From the NCBI GenBank assembly GCA_030149365.1, contig JASBRP010000014.1:62001-126000 (forward strand): a stretch of 64,000 bases of DNA, written 5' to 3'. The DNA comes from Solimonas sp. Its GTDB lineage: Bacteria; Pseudomonadota; Gammaproteobacteria; Nevskiales; Nevskiaceae. The position numbers were made by a program, and so were the translations under genes. Positions 44,752 to 57,856 of this stretch are shown here, one piece after another. Below the pieces are notes generated by a model that made no database searches, had not been told where the DNA came from, and worked only from the letters and a program-made list of their open reading frames with translations. Position 1 is the stretch's first letter; each line of letters starts with the position of its first letter.

Positions 44752-47154
44752 GTGAATTCTGCGAAGTGGGTGCCTTGCGCCCTGGTGGCGATGCTGTGGC
44801 TGGCCGGTTGCGGAAACTACAGCGGCCGCAGTGACGGCGTGGCGGGCGGCAGCAGCGGCAGTTCGCCGCGCAGCATGGGCGAGCTCTTCAGCGGCCAGGT
44901 GCAGCCGCGCCTGGACTTCTGCCGCAGCTGCCATGTCGACGGCGGCCCGGGCGACGTGGAGAACGGGCAGGACTTCATGCTCCACCCCACCGACAAGTCC
45001 CAGGACATGGCCCTGCTCAAGCTGAGCTGGGAGCGCCTGGGCAAGAACAACCCCACCTCGCGCATCCTGCTGATGGCCTCAGGCCAGGAAACCCCTCACA
45101 GCGGCGGCGCGCCCTGGCCGGTGGGCAGCGACGCCTACAAGGCCATGGACGTCCTGCTCAAGTGCTTCGAGGACGAGGGCGCCTGCGCCGGCCTGCTGGG
45201 GACCATCGGCGGCGGCACGGTGACCGAACTGCCGCTGCTGGGCAGCCGCCACGGCGGCCACCTGTGGTTCGACTTCTGCAAGGACAAGCCTGCCGACACG
45301 GCCCTCCCGCCCGACCCGCGCTCGCGGGTGCTGCCCGGCGCCAGCGATGGCAAGGCCGTGCACTACAACATCTATTGGGCCGACTGCCGTGCCGAGCCGG
45401 AGCTGATCGGCGAAGAGGGACAGCCCAAGACCTGCGGCGACCTGCAGCAGAGCTACGAGATCGGCGAACGGCTGATGCGCGGCAACGGCGCCGAGGGCGC
45501 CGGTACGTTCTTCGCCGGAGACAATCACGATGGGCGCGGGCTGCTGCAGCGGCCGATCGACGGCTACAACCGCCTGTGGGCCCTCTGGGGCCTCACCGAG
45601 CGCCCGGAGAACTTCGACTACCTTGTGTCGCAGCGCTACGGCATGCCGCTCGCATCGGAGCCCAACCCCTACCCGCTACCGGGTGAGGATCCGAACGATC
45701 CGGCCAAACCGGGCGGCAGCGGACAGTTGCCGGCCTTCATGACGCAGTTGCGCGGGCCCAATGGCGAGTGGACCGGCAATATCGGCTTCACCTGCCACGC
45801 CTGCCACAGCAGCGCCGCAGGCCTGCCCGAGGAAGGCGGCGGCTTCCACTATGGCCTGGGCAACAACCTGCAGGACATTTCCCTGATGGCGCGCGAAGTC
45901 GGCGAAAGCGCGCTGTCGCCGGGCGTGATCTTCGCGTTGTTCGGCACCGGCCGCGGCACCAACAACGCCAGCGACGTCAATGTGTTCTTCCTGCTCAACC
46001 AGGATTCGGGCCTGCGCCTGGACCAGTACACGCTGGGCATGCTGCTGTCCGGCTCCACCGCCTCGGGCGACACGCCTTCCTGGTGGAACATGGGCTCACG
46101 CCCGGCGAAGTTCCAGGACGGCTTCTGGGCGGCCGATGCCAGTCGCGTGGACATGATCTTCTACCAGCCGATCGATGCATTGTTCGGCGGATCTGCGGGC
46201 GAGCAATGGATGCGCGCGCACTCCCAGCATGCGGACAAGTGGATCCTGTCGCTGAAGTCGCCGGAGTACCCGCTGCCAGTCAATACCCGGCTGGCGGAAC
46301 AGGGAGCGATCCTGTTCCATAGCAAGGACCTGTGGGGCGCGGGCCTCGACAACCCGGCGCCCAAGCCGGAGGGCGGCAACGGCTCCTGCGCCAGCTGCCA
46401 TGGCGCCTATTCCCCGCGCTTCGTCCATGACCCCGGCTACCTGGTGGACCCAAGCCTCGAGGGCGTGGCCAGCAACATCACCGCCCACGATGTGATCCGC
46501 ACGGACCGCCGCCGCGCCGACACCAACAACGAGTCGGTCAACCAGTTCGGCTCCACCAGCTTCCTTGGCTACTCCGAGACCACCGGCACCAAGAACGACT
46601 GCGGTCCGCTCAACCGCCGCGAAATCCGCGGCGACCGCCCTTTGGGCTATCTCGCCCCGCCGCTCTATGGCGTCTGGGCCTCGGCCCCCTACCTGCACAA
46701 TGGCTCGGTGCCGGACGTCTGGTCCCTGCTCAAGCCGGAGGAACGCCCGGAGTTGTGGCGCCGCGTCTCCACGCCCAAGCCGGAAGGCGCGGATGCGCGC
46801 ATCGTCATGGGTTACGACTTCAGCCTGGAGCGCGCCTACGACCCGAAGAAGCTGGGCTGGAAGTACGATGTCATGGCCTGCGGCGTCGGCACCCTGCCCT
46901 TCGTCGACTGCAACCCCGTCATCGGCGGAACGCCGCTGGTGCAACAGGTGCTGCACGCGATCTACGGCAACGTGCTGCTGGCCTGGAACCTGGGGCAATT
47001 GCCGATCTTCCTGCAGGTAGCGCCACAACAGGCCGAAGCCCGCAAGATCTATAACACCCACCTGTACAGCCAGGGCAACCAGGGCCACGACTTCACCGCG
47101 GTGCTCACCGACACCGAGCGCGAGGCGATCATCGAGTACCTGAAGACCCTGTAG
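44752..47154 (+). CDS. Three-heme c-type cytochrome lipoprotein, RoxA-like (rubber oxygenase / CcpA-MauG-type)
   Basis: An 800-residue lipoprotein with lipobox WLAGC near residue 20. Three CXXCH heme sites are present: FCRSCHVDGGPGD (about 56), GFTCHACHSSAAG (about 346) and GSCASCHGAYSPRFVHDPGY (about 545). The C-terminal half contains GYLAPPLYGVWASAPYLHNG SVPDVWSLLKPEERPELW. This resembles the rubber oxygenases RoxA/RoxB, diheme dioxygenases cleaving poly(cis-1,4-isoprene), and more distantly bacterial diheme peroxidases. It differs in having an extra N-terminal heme domain and a lipid anchor. The GTG start follows GGAGGAG. Its neighbours are secreted esterases and a beta-helix protein, fitting extracellular polymer attack. 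The enzyme activity is inferred. Confidence 0.75.
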   Translation: MNSAKWVPCALVAMLWLAGCGNYSGRSDGVAGGSSGSSPRSMGELFSGQVQPRLDFCRSCHVDGGPGDVENGQDFMLHPTDKSQDMALLKLSWERLGKNNPTSRILLMASGQETPHSGGAPWPVGSDAYKAMDVLLKCFEDEGACAGLLGTIGGGTVTELPLLGSRHGGHLWFDFCKDKPADTALPPDPRSRVLPGASDGKAVHYNIYWADCRAEPELIGEEGQPKTCGDLQQSYEIGERLMRGNGAEGAGTFFAGDNHDGRGLLQRPIDGYNRLWALWGLTERPENFDYLVSQRYGMPLASEPNPYPLPGEDPNDPAKPGGSGQLPAFMTQLRGPNGEWTGNIGFTCHACHSSAAGLPEEGGGFHYGLGNNLQDISLMAREVGESALSPGVIFALFGTGRGTNNASDVNVFFLLNQDSGLRLDQYTLGMLLSGSTASGDTPSWWNMGSRPAKFQDGFWAADASRVDMIFYQPIDALFGGSAGEQWMRAHSQHADKWILSLKSPEYPLPVNTRLAEQGAILFHSKDLWGAGLDNPAPKPEGGNGSCASCHGAYSPRFVHDPGYLVDPSLEGVASNITAHDVIRTDRRRADTNNESVNQFGSTSFLGYSETTGTKNDCGPLNRREIRGDRPLGYLAPPLYGVWASAPYLHNGSVPDVWSLLKPEERPELWRRVSTPKPEGADARIVMGYDFSLERAYDPKKLGWKYDVMACGVGTLPFVDCNPVIGGTPLVQQVLHAIYGNVLLAWNLGQLPIFLQVAPQQAEARKIYNTHLYSQGNQGHDFTAVLTDTEREAIIEYLKTL

Positions 47155-47365
47155 AAAATCCTGCAGCGGCAAGCCCCGGCGCGGACCGAATCGCGCTTCC
47201 ACATTGGCCCTCAGGCCGCCTGATCAGCTAATGTCCGGTTGATACAGGCGGCCTTGGTTGTCATGCCCTTTTGGCGTGCAATCTGCAATGCGGACGCCCT
47301 TCGAGAACTCATTGCCAGGAAGGCTGGAAGTTTTCCGGCAGTCCCGCCCGCTACAGGATTTGCCG

Positions 47366-50823
<3,458 letters not shown>

Positions 50824-50824
<1 letters not shown>

Positions 50825-51651
50825 TGCCGCACCGCAACTTCGACATCGAGCTGCAGTTGCTGGTCGACGCGATCTACCTGAAGTATCACTACGACTTCCG
50901 GGGATACGCCCAGGCCTCGCTGAAACGCCGCCTGACCACGGCCATGAGCCGCTTCGACTGCAGCACGCTGTCACAGTTGCAGGATCGCGTCCTGCACGAT
51001 CCGTCGGTGTTCCAGCCGCTGCTGGATTACCTCACGGTGCAGGTCAGCGACCTGTTCCGCGACCCTGCCTACTTCCTGGCTCTGCGCGAAAAGGTGGTGC
51101 CGCTGCTGCGCACCTATCCCTCGCTACGCCTCTGGGTGGCGGGCTGCAGCACCGGCGAGGAGGTCTACTCCCTGGCCATCCTACTGCGCGAGGAAGGCCT
51201 GCTGGACCGCTCGCTGATCTACGCCACCGACATCAATACCCAGGCCCTGCAGATGGCCCAGGCCGGCGTCTACGACATCGACCGCCTGCCTGGCTTCACC
51301 GAAAACCACCGCCGTGCCGGCGGCCGCACCTCGCTTTCGGACTACTACAGCGCCGCCTACGGCAAGGCCGTATTCGACAAGAGCCTGCGCAAGCAGATCG
51401 TGTTCTCCGACCATAGCCTGGCCACTGACAGCGTCTTCGCCGAGATGCACCTGGTGTCCTGCCGCAACGTGCTGATCTACTTCAACCGCGACTTGCAGGA
51501 CCGCGCCGTAGGCCTGTTCCGCGAGGCCCTGTGTCGCAAGGGCTTCCTGGGCATTGGCGCCAAGGAATCGCTGCGCTTCTCGTCTCATGCCGAGGCCTTT
51601 GCGGACTACGCCCTGGCCGACCGCATCTACCAGAAGAAGGATCTGCCGTGA
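50824..51651 (+). CDS. CheR-type protein-glutamate methyltransferase
   Basis: A 275-residue SAM-dependent methyltransferase. The N-terminal all-helical CheR domain (YDFRGYAQASLKRRLTTAMS) leads into the SAM domain with LRLWVAGCSTGEEVYSLAIL (about 100-120), YATDINTQALQMAQAGVYDI and VSCRNVLIYFNRDLQ. It lacks the C-terminal VEYTR-type pentapeptide-binding or TPR extension. No chemoreceptor gene is nearby, so its methyl acceptor is probably not a classical MCP. It overlaps the kinase stop (TAATG) and the cheB start (GTGA). Confidence 0.93.
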
Positions 51652-52268
51652 GCGCCCCCGCACTGCCACGCCACATCACCGCCGTGGCCATGGGTGCCTC
51701 CGCCGGAGGCGTGGACGCCCTGGGCCAACTGCTGGCGGCGCTGCCGCGCGAGTTTCCGGCCGCAGTCTTCATCGTGCTGCATATGTCACGCGAGCGGCCC
51801 AGCCTGTTGGCGGATCTGTTCCAGGCACGCTGCGCATTGCCGGTGCGCGAGGCCACCGACAAGGAGCCGGTTCAGGCGGGCTGCGTCTACCTGGCGCCGC
51901 CGGATTATCACCTGCTGGTGGATGCCGGTCCGCAGCTGGCGCTGTCCGTAGACGAGCCGGTGCAGTACTCGCGCCCTTCCATCGATGTGCTGTTCGAAAC
52001 CGCTGCCGATGAGTATGGCGAGCGCCTATTGGGCATCGTGCTCACCGGCGGCAACGACGACGGCGCCCGCGGGCTGGTCGCGATCCGCGCGGCCGGTGGC
52101 CTGGGCGCGGTCCAGGACCCCGCCACCGCCATGGTTCCGGCCATGCCCTCGGCCGCATTGGGCATCGCCTCGCCCGAATACGTACTATCGCTGGACGGGC
52201 TCGCCGCGCTGTTGCGCAGCCTGGCTGCCCCAGCTTCCGCCTCCCCTGCCGCCGAACGCCTGCGATGA
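51648..52268 (+). CDS. Stand-alone CheB-type methylesterase
   Basis: 206 residues consisting of the CheB catalytic domain only. The catalytic triad is visible: Ser in AVAMGASAGGVDALG (about 18), His in FIVLHMSRERPSLLADLFQA and Asp in GIVLTGGNDDGARGLVAIRA (about 135). The receiver domain that normally gates CheB is absent, so control must come from partners such as the neighbouring receivers. GTG start at 51648, overlapping the cheR stop by 4 nt; it overlaps the next gene likewise. Confidence 0.92.
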   Translation: MSAPALPRHITAVAMGASAGGVDALGQLLAALPREFPAAVFIVLHMSRERPSLLADLFQARCALPVREATDKEPVQAGCVYLAPPDYHLLVDAGPQLALSVDEPVQYSRPSIDVLFETAADEYGERLLGIVLTGGNDDGARGLVAIRAAGGLGAVQDPATAMVPAMPSAALGIASPEYVLSLDGLAALLRSLAAPASASPAAERLR

Positions 52269-53371
52269 GCCACGCTACCGTCAAATGTCTGCTGGTCGAT
52301 GACCTGGAGGAGAACCTCTTGGCCCTGTCGGCCCTGCTCGGCCGCGAGGGCGTCGAGATTCTCACTGCCCGCTCCGGCAGCGAGGCCCTGGAGCTGCTGC
52401 TGGAGCACGACTTCGCCCTGGCGCTGCTGGACGTGCAGATGCCGGAGATGGATGGCTTCCAGCTGGCGGAGCTGATGCGCGGTAGCGAGCGCACGCGCCA
52501 CATCCCGCTGATCTTCGTCACGGCCACCTCGCGCGACCAGCATCGCTTGTTCCGCGGCTACGAAACCGGCGCGGTGGACTTCCTCTACAAGCCGGTGGAA
52601 CCGCACATCCTGCGCAACAAGACGGAGGTGTTCTTTCAGTTGCATCGCCAGAAGCAGGAACTGGCGCAGCAGCTGCAGGAGCGCACCGAGGCGCTGCGGC
52701 TCAACGAGATGTTCATGGCGGTGCTCGGCCATGACCTGCGCGATCCGCTGCATGCCATCGTGCTGTCCGCCAGCCTGCTGCAGACCCAGTCCTCCGACCC
52801 CAAGATCCGCAAGACCACCGACATGGTGCTGGCCAGCGGCATGCGCATGACCCGCATGATCGAAGACCTGATGGAGGCTGCCCGCGCACGCCTGGGCGGC
52901 GGTATCCCGGTGCGCCCGGAACGCATGGACATGGGCCTGCTGCTGCAGCGCGTGCTGGACGAGTGCCGTGCCGGCAATCCCGGCCGCCAGGCGGAGTTGC
53001 TGATCCAGGGCGATACCCAGGGCGAATGGGACCCGGACCGCATGGGCCAGGTCGTGGCCAACCTCATCGGCAACGCCTTTCATCACGGCGAATCCGGCGT
53101 GCCATTGCAAGTGCTGCTGGATGGCAGCCAACCCGACCAGTTCCGTCTGTCCTTCGTCAATGCCGGCCGCATCGCGCCGGAATTGCTGACGCATATCTTC
53201 GATCCCTTCCGCTCCGGCCAGGGCCGGTCCGGCCGCGGCCTGGGCCTGGGCCTGTACATCGTGCAGCAGGTGGTGCTGGCCCATGGCGGCCGCATCGAGG
53301 TGCAGTCCGGAGAGGACCAGCGCATCCGGTTCGAGATCGGGTTGCCGCGCGAGGCCAAGGCCTCCGTCTGA
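52265..53371 (+). CDS. Response regulator-histidine kinase (REC-HisKA-HATPase)
   Basis: A 368-residue soluble protein. The N-terminal receiver has the phospho-acceptor Asp in ALLDVQMPEMDGFQLAELM (about 58) and the switch Lys in FLYKPVEPHIL. A short coiled coil leads to a histidine kinase with H-box MFMAVLGHDLRDPLHAIVLS (about 155), N-box VVANLIGNAFHHGESG and G-boxes SGRGLGLGLYIVQQVV. This order (receiver first) suits an intermediate in a phosphorelay with the three-receiver kinase at the head of the operon. It overlaps the cheB gene by 4 nt. No DNA-binding output is encoded in the operon. Confidence 0.93.
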   Translation: MSHATVKCLLVDDLEENLLALSALLGREGVEILTARSGSEALELLLEHDFALALLDVQMPEMDGFQLAELMRGSERTRHIPLIFVTATSRDQHRLFRGYETGAVDFLYKPVEPHILRNKTEVFFQLHRQKQELAQQLQERTEALRLNEMFMAVLGHDLRDPLHAIVLSASLLQTQSSDPKIRKTTDMVLASGMRMTRMIEDLMEAARARLGGGIPVRPERMDMGLLLQRVLDECRAGNPGRQAELLIQGDTQGEWDPDRMGQVVANLIGNAFHHGESGVPLQVLLDGSQPDQFRLSFVNAGRIAPELLTHIFDPFRSGQGRSGRGLGLGLYIVQQVVLAHGGRIEVQSGEDQRIRFEIGLPREAKASV

Positions 53372-53409
53372 GGCTATGCTGCCGGCCTGATCCACCGGGG
53401 GGAACGTCC

Positions 53410-54498
53410 ATGCTGTCCCGACTCAAGCGCCTGCGCAGCGACCTGGGCCGTCGCGGCTGGGAGCTGTTCCTGGATCGAGCCTATCCGTTGGCCGACACCA
53501 CCGCCGCGGAAGAAGGCCGGCCGATCCCGGCCGACTGTCCGATGCCGCCCTACGTGAACTCCAGGCGCTATGGCTGGACCCACTACGGCGTGATGGTCCC
53601 CAACCTGCCGGCACCACACCGCTTCTTCTCGATCATGTCCATCGTCGGCACGCCGGGGGCGCTGGCCTTCGACACCGACCACGCGCTGAAGGACAGCCCG
53701 CGCCGCAACGCCACCGTGGTCAGCGGCACCGCCGCCACCCACCCCGCCCACTTCGCCGGCTATTCGATCGGGCGCGACTGCGAGATGGCGGAGGACGGCA
53801 GCGTCATCCGCTTCGGCAACGAGGTGGAGATCCGCGGCCAGTACCCCGAGTACCGCGTGCGTGCCGAGTACGCCGGCCTGAGCCTGGACCTGCAGATCCG
53901 CAACACCGACAAGGTCAGCTGGTTCATGAAGACACCGGTCTACGACCACTTCAGCCTGCTCTCCGAGTACAGCGGCCAATTGCGCTGGCAGGGCAAGACC
54001 CGGGAAATCGCCGGGCTCTGCACCTTCGAATACGCCGCTTGCTTCAGCCCCTACCTGCTGCGCGACAAACCCCTGCCTCCGGCGCTGAAGCTGCCGCTGG
54101 ATTTCTTCACCTACCAGATCATCAATCTCGACGAGAAGACGCAGTTGCTGCTGACCCGCGTGTGCATGGGCGGCGCCACCGCGGTCTGCCGGCTCTACGT
54201 GCGGGCGCTGGACCACTACAGCCTGCGCCACGAGGCGGAGCTGGAGGTGACGGAGTATCGCGAGGAGCCGGGCATCGCGCCGGATGGGCGACGCATGCGC
54301 CTGCCACGGCGCTTCCGCTGGAACGTGCCGGGCGAAGACGGCATCCCGCTACTGCGCATCGACTGCGAGGTGGACACGCCTTTCACCTATGGCCTCGGCA
54401 GCGGCTACGTCGGCGGATACCTGTATGCCGGTGAGTACGAGGGCAAGCCGGTGTCGGGGCGCGGGTACGTGGAGTACATCGACCGAACGGATGGCTGA
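53410..54498 (+). CDS. DUF6670-like uncharacterised protein
   Basis: A 362-residue protein without signal peptide or transmembrane helix. The sequence is rich in beta-strands (HFAGYSIGRDCEMAEDGSVI, YRVRAEYAGLSLDLQIRN, WFMKTPVYDHFSLLSEYSG, YGLGSGYVGGYLYAGEYEG). It resembles lipocalin-like CrtC/AttH-type proteins in pattern, and the family is probably DUF6670; both statements are tentative. ATG at 53410 with GGGGAAC upstream. It lies 38 bp after the signalling operon but is probably separate in function. Confidence 0.6.
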   Translation: MLSRLKRLRSDLGRRGWELFLDRAYPLADTTAAEEGRPIPADCPMPPYVNSRRYGWTHYGVMVPNLPAPHRFFSIMSIVGTPGALAFDTDHALKDSPRRNATVVSGTAATHPAHFAGYSIGRDCEMAEDGSVIRFGNEVEIRGQYPEYRVRAEYAGLSLDLQIRNTDKVSWFMKTPVYDHFSLLSEYSGQLRWQGKTREIAGLCTFEYAACFSPYLLRDKPLPPALKLPLDFFTYQIINLDEKTQLLLTRVCMGGATAVCRLYVRALDHYSLRHEAELEVTEYREEPGIAPDGRRMRLPRRFRWNVPGEDGIPLLRIDCEVDTPFTYGLGSGYVGGYLYAGEYEGKPVSGRGYVEYIDRTDG

Positions 54499-54513
54499 AC
54501 AAGCCTGGCGAGC

Positions 54514-54567
54514 AGGAGCCGGCTTGCCGGCGACGCGGGGCCTCCTGTCGCCGGCAAGCCGGCTCCT
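54514..54567. repeat. REP-like perfect 21-bp inverted repeat (family B)
   Basis: Arms AGGAGCCGGCTTGCCGGCGAC (54514-54534; 21 bases) and its exact reverse complement (54547-54567) surround a 12-bp loop. Same family as 11421-11477. It lies between convergent genes and may end both transcripts. Confidence 0.9.
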
Positions 54568-54594
54568 ACAGTTGCAGTAGTGCGACCGGCAACC

Positions 54595-55358
54595 TCAGTT
54601 CTTCAAGCGGTACCCGCTCTTGAATATCCAGCCCACCACCAGCAGGCACAGCCCGAAGAAGCCCAGCGTGGCCAGCAGGCTGACCTCGATGGCCACGTCC
54701 GACTCGCCGTAGAAGCTCCAGCGGAAGCCAGAGATCAGGTAGACGATGGGGTTGAACAGGCTGAAGGTGCGCCAGGCCGGCGGCAGCATGTCGATGCTGT
54801 AGAAGGCACCGCCGAGGAAGGTCAGCGGCGTCACGATCAGCATCGGGATCACCTGCAGCTGCTCGAAGCCCTTGGCCCAGACGCCGATGATGAAGCCGAA
54901 CAGGCTGAAGGTAACGGCCGTGAGGATCAGGAAGGCCACCATCCAGAACGGATGCAGGATCTGCACCGGCACGAAGAAGTTGGCCGTCAGCAGGATCACC
55001 GATCCGATCAGCATCGACTTGGTCGCCGCCGCACCCACGTAGGCCAGCACGATCTCGGCCGGCGACACCGGCGCCGACAATATCTCGTAGATGGTGCCGG
55101 TGAACTTCGGGAAGTAGATGCCGAAGGACGCGTTGAAGATGCTTTCGGTGAACAGCGACAGCATGATCAGGCCCGGCACGATGAAGGCGCCATAGGGCAC
55201 GCCGTTGACCTCGCTTATGCGCGAGCCGATAGCGGCGCCGAACACGATGAAGTACAGCGAGGTGGTGATGACCGGGGTCATCAGGCTCTGCCACAGGGTG
55301 CGCCGGAAGCGCGCCAGCTCGAAATGGTAGATCGCCCAGACGCCGTGGCGGTTGAACC

Positions 55359-55362
<4 letters not shown>
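54595..55362 (-). CDS. ABC-2 type transporter permease
   Basis: A 255-residue membrane protein with six predicted helices. Family motifs include [40 protein letters not shown] and [20 protein letters not shown] followed by [19 protein letters not shown]. It overlaps the upstream ATPase gene by 4 nt, so the two form an exporter pair of the DrrA/DrrB or YadG/YadH type. Substrate not predictable. Confidence 0.92.
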
Positions 55363-56297
<935 letters not shown>

Positions 56298-56369
56298 GGG
56301 CGCGACCTTAGCAGAGTTTGAAGGCGGTTCGGAGATGGCTTTGAAGCTCTACTTGCCTACCCTCCCGTT

Positions 56370-56455
56370 CACCCCGAGTGCCGCGAAGCGGTGTATCGAG
56401 GGGCGCTACCGTGCCTCGATACGCGACGCTTCGCGGCGCTACTCGGCATGAACGG
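56370..56455. repeat. REP-like imperfect inverted repeat
   Basis: Arms CGAGTGCCGCGAAGCGGTGT, ATCGAGG and CCTCGATACGCGACGCTTCG, CGGCGCTACTCGG can pair across a short loop. It lies between the ABC ATPase promoter side and the hypothetical gene at 56469. Confidence 0.7.
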
Positions 56456-56468
56456 TTCGGGGGTATAT

Positions 56469-56813
56469 CTACTTCAGCCTGGCCTTGCCGTTGTCCGGCC
56501 CACCCTGGGGCTCGCTCCAGACCCGGGTCACGCGACCGCGGATCAGCTCCACCCACAGCGTCCGGGGCGGCTTGCCCTGGCCGATGAACATCCATTGCTC
56601 GCCGATCGGCAGGCCTTCGGTGGGGTTCAGCGGCACCGCCCGGTCCGGGTACTTGCCGGCCACGGCGCGCACCTGTGCCTCGGCGCCGCCCAGTTTCACC
56701 ACGCCGCCGTTCCAGGGCACCGGCTTGTCGGTCACCAGGGGTGCGGCGGACAGCCCGGCCGTCCAGATCAGGGCCAGCACGGCGATCCAGCGCCGGTTCA
56801 CGCGGCTGTTCAT
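56469..56813 (-). CDS. Hypothetical exported protein
   Basis: A 114-residue protein with a signal peptide (residues 1-24, WIAVLALIWTAGLSAAP). The mature domain is short and beta-rich (KPVPWNGGVVKLGGAEAQVR, GEQWMFIGQGKPPRTLWVEL, IRGRVTRVWSEPQGGPDNG). AGGAG precedes the ATG. It lies 49 bp after the ferritin-like gene on the same strand and may be the last gene of that operon. No family recognised. Confidence 0.65.
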   Translation of the reverse strand: MNSRVNRRWIAVLALIWTAGLSAAPLVTDKPVPWNGGVVKLGGAEAQVRAVAGKYPDRAVPLNPTEGLPIGEQWMFIGQGKPPRTLWVELIRGRVTRVWSEPQGGPDNGKARLK

Positions 56814-56862
56814 GAAAATGCTCCTGCGGCGGGTCCAGGCCGCCGCAGGAGCATCATACGCC

Positions 56863-57816
56863 TCAGGCCGCAACGCGCGCCGCGGCCGGCGAGGAGTTCA
56901 GGTAGGCCAGGGCCTGCTCGGTGGAGCCTTCCTTGACCGGGTCGTACCAGGGGCTGAAGAACGGCAGCTGCTTCAGGAAGATCAGCCAGAAGGGATTGGG
57001 CAACTGTCCGGTCTTGCTGACCCGCAGCCACTCGCGCCAGATCCAGGGCTTCCACAGCGCCGGCTTCTTGCCGGCGAAGCGCGGATCCTGCCCCATCAGG
57101 TTGGCGGCACCGTCCACCCAGAGGCCGAAGACGGCGGGCGTCGCGATGCAGGCCAGGTAGTAGCGCGAGGGGTAGCTGCCGCCCAGGTGCTGGTAGAGGT
57201 CGAAGGCGACGCTGCGATGCTCCACTTCCTCGGCGCCGTGCCAGCGGATCAGGTCCAGCAGCACGGGATCGGCGCCGACCTTGTCCCAGTTCTTGTTCTC
57301 CAGAGCATAGGTGCCCAGCACGCAGGTCATGTGCTCCACCGCGGCGATGATGCCGAGGCGGAACACCAGCCATTCCTTCTGCAGGAACTTGGGCAGCTTG
57401 CGGCCCAGGGGCTCGTCGGCCAGCACCTGCTCGAACAGGAAATCCATGATGCGCTCGTTGCGCTCGGTCCGGATGCCGCGCTGCTTCAGGTAGCCCTCGA
57501 TGGCCGCGGAGTGGGCGCGCGCGTGCATGGCTTCCTGGCGCATGAACATCTGGATGTCGTCGCGCAGCTTGGCGTCGGTGACGTAAGGCAGCGCCTTGTT
57601 GTACAGGCGGCAGAACCAGAACTCGCCGGCCGGCAGGATCGTGTTGATCTCGTTGATGAAGTAGCTGGCGAAGGGTTGGCCCGGGATCCAGTCGGTGGGG
57701 GTCTGCTCCCAGTCGAACTGCACCTTGCGCGGGATCAGGCGGCCTTCGGTATTGGACGCAGCCTTGGCGCCCTTGCGGGACTTGCCCAGGTTCTCGGTGA
57801 TCTGGCTGACGGACAT
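56863..57816 (-). CDS. Metal-dependent hydrolase family protein (PF10118, ferritin-like di-iron)
   Basis: A 317-residue helical protein. Candidate di-iron ligands are seen in INTILPAGEFWFCRLYN, FMRQEAMHARAHSAAIEGYL, GIIAAVEHMTCVLG and IRWHGAEEVEHRSVAFDLYQ, which together give the paired EXXH pattern of the PF10118 family. Described members are annotated as metal-dependent hydrolases, but the helical di-iron layout also suits an oxygenase. It lies 40 bp downstream of the fusion gene on the same strand, so cotranscription is likely. Confidence 0.85.
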   Translation of the reverse strand: MSVSQITENLGKSRKGAKAASNTEGRLIPRKVQFDWEQTPTDWIPGQPFASYFINEINTILPAGEFWFCRLYNKALPYVTDAKLRDDIQMFMRQEAMHARAHSAAIEGYLKQRGIRTERNERIMDFLFEQVLADEPLGRKLPKFLQKEWLVFRLGIIAAVEHMTCVLGTYALENKNWDKVGADPVLLDLIRWHGAEEVEHRSVAFDLYQHLGGSYPSRYYLACIATPAVFGLWVDGAANLMGQDPRFAGKKPALWKPWIWREWLRVSKTGQLPNPFWLIFLKQLPFFSPWYDPVKEGSTEQALAYLNSSPAAARVAA

Positions 57817-57856
57817 GTTCGGGCTCCGGCGATGTTCGTGGTTCAGGGTTCGAGCT

